This document shows, piece after piece, positions 60,689 through 64,000 of a stretch of DNA of 64,000 bases; positions within the stretch are counted from its first letter, which is position 1, and each line of letters begins with the position of its first letter. This DNA is from Streptomyces sp. NBC_01754 (GTDB lineage Bacteria > Actinomycetota > Actinomycetes > Streptomycetales > Streptomycetaceae): assembly GCF_035918015.1 (NCBI RefSeq), contig NZ_CP109132.1, positions 2,604,001-2,668,000 of the forward strand. The letters run 5' to 3'. The notes beneath the pieces are model-generated. The model had not been told where the DNA came from and searched no databases. It was given only the letters and a program-made list of their open reading frames with translations. Made by a program: the position numbers and the translations under genes.

Positions 60689-61396
60689 TCAGACAGCCGT
60701 ACGGCTGCCGCCGGCGAGACGCGGCAGGATGCGGAAGCCGATGCCTCCGGCGATCATCGTCGCGGCGCCGACCAGCAGGAACGTGGTCTCGGCCGCACCG
60801 GTCTCGGCGAGCTCGTCCTTGCCCTTGCCCTGCTCGACCGGCTGGTTGCCGACGCTGTCGGTGTCGGTGTTGTCGGCGCAGGCCGCACCGTTGGCGTCGA
60901 CGGTGCAGTTGTCGCCGCCGCCGTGGCCGCCGGCGTTTCCACCTGCGGGAGGCCTGCCGGAGGAGCCGGGATCACTCGGCTCCGTGGTGTGGGCGGGCGG
61001 GGCCGTGGGCTTGGTCGGGTCCGTGGTGGGCGGGGTCGTCGGCTTCGGCGACTCCGGCTCTTCGCCACCCGGGTCGGGCGACTCCGGCTCTTCGCCACCC
61101 GGGTCGGGCGACTCCGGCTCTTCGCCACCCGGGTCGGGCGACTCCGGCTCTTCGCCACCCGGGTTGGGCGGTTCCGGCTCTTCGCCGCCCGGGTTGGGCG
61201 GTTCCGGCTCTTCGCCACCCTGGTTGGGCGGTTCCTCGTTCGTGAAACCCGTCTGGACGGTCGCCGAGGAGTCGTCGGCGTCCACACCGATGAAGCCCGC
61301 GGCCTGCGCGGCACCCGTGATGGTGAGCGAGGCACCCGCAGCGATAACCGCACCAGCGGCTATCCGCGCGACGCGGATACGCGTCTTCTTGGTCAT
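60689..61396 (-). CDS. LAxTG sortase-substrate surface protein with decapeptide repeats
   Basis: 235 residues. Signal peptide (cleavage near AQA-AGF), then six 10-residue repeats of the type GGEEPE(S/P)P(D/N)P from about 55 to 115, a Pro/Thr and Gly-rich spacer, a Cys pair (NCTVDANGAACAD), and a C-terminal LAETG sorting motif, hydrophobic helix and basic tail. LAxTG is the signal of class E sortases in Streptomyces, so it is probably linked to the cell wall. No adhesive domain is recognised; it may be a spacer protein. Confidence 0.85.
   Translation of the reverse strand: MTKKTRIRVARIAAGAVIAAGASLTITGAAQAAGFIGVDADDSSATVQTGFTNEEPPNQGGEEPEPPNPGGEEPEPPNPGGEEPESPDPGGEEPESPDPGGEEPESPDPGGEEPESPKPTTPPTTDPTKPTAPPAHTTEPSDPGSSGRPPAGGNAGGHGGGDNCTVDANGAACADNTDTDSVGNQPVEQGKGKDELAETGAAETTFLLVGAATMIAGGIGFRILPRLAGGSRTAV
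61051..61230 (-). repeat. Six tandem 30-bp repeats in the LAxTG gene
   Basis: Exact 30-bp period from 61051 to 61230. The first three units are identical, and the fourth differs from them at one base (gggtcgggcg to gggttgggcg); the others carry one to four changes. In frame, so unit number can change without breaking the gene. Confidence 0.95.
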
Positions 61397-61702
61397 CTGT
61401 TGCTACCCCCAGTAGCTGAATTCGTCATTGGAGCAGCTCTATGCGGTCCACGGCCCTGCGGGGTGCTCGTTCCGGCGGGGCCACGTCGACGCGTGTCCAT
61501 CCCGCTCCGCCCCCGTTCACACCTGTCCCAGACATAAGTGCGCTGCCCTAGCACCCTGTCCAGAGTTGAGGGCGGCGTCAAGGCCGTTCCGGGGGCCTAC
61601 AGGACGGTATGGGGGATCTTGAGGGATATCGGAATCACGACTGTGACCCGTTCGCCACATCGCGTCCCCAACTCGGCCGCTCCACAAGGCCGGTGAACAG
61701 GC
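61397..61702. other. Intergenic region upstream of the LAxTG gene
   Basis: About 300 bp holding the promoter of the LAxTG gene; an AT-rich spot (gacataagtg, about 61530) may be part of it. Nothing else seen. Confidence 0.35.
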
Positions 61703-61737
61703 GTCGAGCCCGGGCAGAACATCTGCCCGGGCTCGAC
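61703..61737 (-). terminator. prfB terminator
   Basis: Perfect 16-bp stem (61703-61718 with 61722-61737), loop ACA, 16 nt after the prfB stop. Confidence 0.9.
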
Positions 61738-61753
61738 CGCCGTACGGTGACGG

Positions 61754-62860
61754 CTACTTGTCGTTCTGCTTGCGCCAGCGGATGCCGGCTTCGATGAAGC
61801 CGTCGATCTCGCCGTTGAACACCGCTTCGGGGTTCCCCATCTCGAAGTCCGTCCGCAGGTCCTTGACCATCTGGTACGGGTGCAGGACGTACGAACGCAT
61901 CTGGTTGCCCCAGGAGTTGCCGCCGTCGCCCTTGAGCGCGTTCATCTTGGCCTGTTCCTCCTGGCGGCGGCGCTCGAGGAGCTTGGCCTGGAGGACGTTC
62001 ATCGCGGACGCCTTGTTCTGGATCTGCGAGCGCTCGTTCTGGCAGGAGACCACGATGCCGGTCGGCAGATGGGTCAGCCGCACCGCGGAGTCCGTGGTGT
62101 TGACGCCCTGGCCGCCGGGGCCCGAGGAGCGGTACACGTCCACACGCAGCTCGGACTCGTCGATCTCGATGTGGTCGGTCTGCTCGACCACCGGCAGCAC
62201 CTCGACGCCCGCGAAGGACGTCTGGCGGCGGCCCTGGTTGTCGAAGGGGGAGATACGCACCAGCCGGTGGGTGCCCTGCTCCACGGAGAGCGTCCCGTAG
62301 GCGTACGGCACCTGCACGGTGAAGGTGGTCGACTTGATGCCGGCCTCCTCCGCGTACGACGTCTCGTACACCTCGGTCTTGTAGCCGTGCTGTTCGGCCC
62401 AGCGGAGGTACATGCGCTGGAGCTTCTCCGCGAAGTCCGCGGCGTCGACGCCGCCGGCCTCGGCCCGGATGTTGACGACGGCCTCACGGGCGTCGTACTC
62501 GCCGGACAGGAGGGTACGCACCTCCATCTCGTCCAGCGCCTTGCGGACGGAGGCCAGCTCCGCCTCCGCCTCGGCGAGCGCGTCGGCGTCTCCCTCGTCC
62601 TCGGCGAGCTCGAAGAGGACCCCGAGATCGTCGATACGGCTGCGCAGCGCGTCGGCCCTGCGGACCTCGGCCTGGAGGTGGGAAAGCCTGCTGGTGATCT
62701 TCTGGGCCGCCTCCGGGTCGTCCCAGAGGGACGGCGCCGCCGCCTGCTCCTCGAGCGCGGCGATGTCGGCCCTCATCGCATCGAGGTCCAGGACGGCCTC
62801 GATCGACCCCATGGTCGAGGAGAGGGACTTCAGCTCTTCGGAAATATCGACGACTGCCAC
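61754..62860 (-). CDS. prfB: Peptide chain release factor 2
   Basis: 368 residues. The stop-codon recognition motif SPF ([21 protein letters not shown] region) reads UGA/UAA and the GGQ motif ([11 protein letters not shown]) triggers peptide release. GTG 62860 ([10 protein letters not shown]) is the start. The frame is continuous: there is no internal in-frame UGA after about 25 codons, so the autoregulatory frameshift of E. coli prfB is absent, as usual in high-GC actinobacteria. Confidence 0.95.
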   Translation of the reverse strand: MAVVDISEELKSLSSTMGSIEAVLDLDAMRADIAALEEQAAAPSLWDDPEAAQKITSRLSHLQAEVRRADALRSRIDDLGVLFELAEDEGDADALAEAEAELASVRKALDEMEVRTLLSGEYDAREAVVNIRAEAGGVDAADFAEKLQRMYLRWAEQHGYKTEVYETSYAEEAGIKSTTFTVQVPYAYGTLSVEQGTHRLVRISPFDNQGRRQTSFAGVEVLPVVEQTDHIEIDESELRVDVYRSSGPGGQGVNTTDSAVRLTHLPTGIVVSCQNERSQIQNKASAMNVLQAKLLERRRQEEQAKMNALKGDGGNSWGNQMRSYVLHPYQMVKDLRTDFEMGNPEAVFNGEIDGFIEAGIRWRKQNDK

Positions 62861-62930
62861 GGGTCCAGCGTAACGGCTGCACGGGCGAACCTGTCCCGCC
62901 CGCCCGGAGCCGGGCCCCGGCCGGGCGGTG

Positions 62931-64000
62931 TCAGGGGGACGCCGGGGCCGAATTCCTGGTGTCCTCGGGGTTCGCGCCGCCGTCGTCACCACCGGTGGTG
63001 AGCCAGCCGCCCACCCCGATCGCGGCACACAGGGCGACCGCGGCCACACCGAGGGTGAGACGGCGCTTGCGGACCGCGGCGGCGCGGTTGCGGGCCGATC
63101 CGGGGCGGGGACGGCCGGGCGCGCGCGGGGCCCGGGCGGTGCCCCGGGGGCCGCCGGCCAGCTCGTCCGGGGCCGGGACCCGCATGCTCGTGTGGGTGTC
63201 CCGGTTGGAGTCCGGGGAGGAACCGGGGACCAGCGGGACCGCGCCCCGGCGGCGGGGCTCCTCGGCGGCGGGGGTGTGACCCTGCTCGTCGTACGCCTGC
63301 GGCTCGGCCCCCGCGTCCGGCTCGTCGACGTCGAGCGGGGGTATCCCGGCCAGCAGCGGGATCAGCTCGCGCAGCCGGGTCGCCAGCTCCGAGGCGCGCA
63401 GCCGGGAGGCCGGAGCCTTGGCCAGGCACTGCACCAGGAGCCGCCAGAGCTCCTCCGGGATCCCCGGGAGGGGCACGACGGTCTCGGTGACGTGCCGGCG
63501 CAGGACGGCTCCGGGGTGGCCGCCGCCGAAGGGGGTGAAGCCCGCGAGGAGCTCGTAGAACACCGTCGCCAGGGCGTAGATGTCGACGGCGGCACGCGGC
63601 GGGAGGCCCTCGACGATCTCCGGGGCCAGGTAGTCCGGCGTACCGATGATCTTGGTGGCCTTGGTGCGGCGCGGGGTGTCGATCAGCTTGGCGACGCCGA
63701 AGTCGGTGAGCAGGGCGGGATGCGCGCCGCCGGGCCCCGGCGGGCCCTCCATGTCGAGCAGGATGTTCTCCGGCTTGACGTCGCGGTGGACGATCCCGGC
63801 ACGGTGGGCCGCGGCCAGGCCGTCCGCGACGTCCGCGACGATCGCCGCGGCGGCCTCCGGCGCGAGGCGCCGCTCACGGTCCAGCCGGGTCCGCAGATCG
63901 GTGCCGCGGACCAGGTCCATGACGAGCGCCAGGTCGTTGCCGTCGACGACGAGGTCGCGGACGGCGACGATGTGCGGATGGTCGAGCCCGAGCAGCGCGG
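62931..64000 (-). CDS. pkaB: Serine/threonine protein kinase, 5' end beyond the window
   Basis: At least 356 residues in view; the N-terminal glycine loop lies outside. The C-lobe shows [11 protein letters not shown] (catalytic loop), TDFGVAK (DFG), [13 protein letters not shown] (activation segment/APE) and [16 protein letters not shown] juxtamembrane disordered region and one membrane helix ([20 protein letters not shown]) end the protein with a short outer tail, so it is a PknB-like membrane kinase without PASTA domains. Next to prfB, S. coelicolor has pkaB/pkaA; the choice of pkaB is by position. Confidence 0.85.
   Translation of the reverse strand, partial: ALLGLDHPHIVAVRDLVVDGNDLALVMDLVRGTDLRTRLDRERRLAPEAAAAIVADVADGLAAAHRAGIVHRDVKPENILLDMEGPPGPGGAHPALLTDFGVAKLIDTPRRTKATKIIGTPDYLAPEIVEGLPPRAAVDIYALATVFYELLAGFTPFGGGHPGAVLRRHVTETVVPLPGIPEELWRLLVQCLAKAPASRLRASELATRLRELIPLLAGIPPLDVDEPDAGAEPQAYDEQGHTPAAEEPRRRGAVPLVPGSSPDSNRDTHTSMRVPAPDELAGGPRGTARAPRAPGRPRPGSARNRAAAVRKRRLTLGVAAVALCAAIGVGGWLTTGGDDGGANPEDTRNSAPASP

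Noticed and set aside
61051..61230. Regular 30-bp direct repeats that could suggest a CRISPR array
   Set aside because: Units are contiguous with no spacers, in frame within a surface-protein gene, and encode a Pro/Glu decapeptide.
61754..62860. Programmed frameshift in prfB
   Set aside because: The frame is uninterrupted from GTG 62860 to the stop and there is no early in-frame UGA with a slippery CUU.

Overview
The window is high-GC actinobacterial chromosome, almost certainly from a Streptomyces. Evidence is the codon bias, an SsgA-like sporulation protein, paired XRE/DUF397 genes, a LAxTG sortase substrate, and a gene order that matches my memory of the S. coelicolor SCO2924-SCO2973 core segment (ssgG, hppD/hpdA/hpdR, chitobiose-type ABC operon with GH20, murA, HU, malic enzyme, matAB, smpB/ssrA, ftsEX, prfB, pkaB). 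No species can be named from sequence alone.

Layout. 0-12.5 kb is core: ssgG, an FAD-linked oxidoreductase, a TPR membrane protein, the tyrosine-catabolic hppD with its activator hpdA and, 3 kb away, its repressor hpdR, an ArsR-type regulator with a striking repeat operator, a Lon-like secreted protease, an SF2 helicase and an MFS exporter. 12.7-21 kb is an accessory island that starts at a tRNA-Cys(GCA) gene. It holds a membrane protein, two decayed IS630-type transposases and, between them, a translationally coupled pair: a small helical protein and a P-loop/TPR protein with C-terminal membrane helices. The two share a short G/N-S-V-A-x-G motif at the C-terminus of one and the N-terminus of the other. 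This looks like a bacterial NLR/amyloid-signalling pair and is the best candidate for an undescribed system here.

21-26.5 kb is a three-subunit molybdenum hydroxylase operon (FAD, 2Fe-2S, Mo subunits); the 2Fe-2S subunit carries a disordered N-terminal extension of about 480 residues. 26.7-31.6 kb is a GH20 hexosaminidase with a sugar ABC importer (no ATPase gene) under a near-consensus DasR site. 31.7-41.2 kb holds DUF3039, YqgE, murA, HU, malic enzyme, a candidate small RNA, a HelD-like helicase, a GNAT and a HemD-like protein. 41.5-46.1 kb is the matAB exopolysaccharide operon with a third, membrane-anchored gene. 46.2-50.7 kb holds a LysR/MFS pair and an HATPase/XRE/DUF397 group.

50.9-56.1 kb is a decaying patch: two methyltransferase pseudogenes, a frameshifted TPR gene and a broken tandem NUDIX, plus an intact secreted beta/gamma-crystallin-like protein. 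It ends at the 3' end of ssrA (tmRNA). 56.1-64 kb is conserved: ftsE-ftsX-ctp-smpB-ssrA on one strand, a zinc-ribbon membrane peptide, a repeat-rich LAxTG surface protein, prfB, and a Ser/Thr kinase cut by the window edge.
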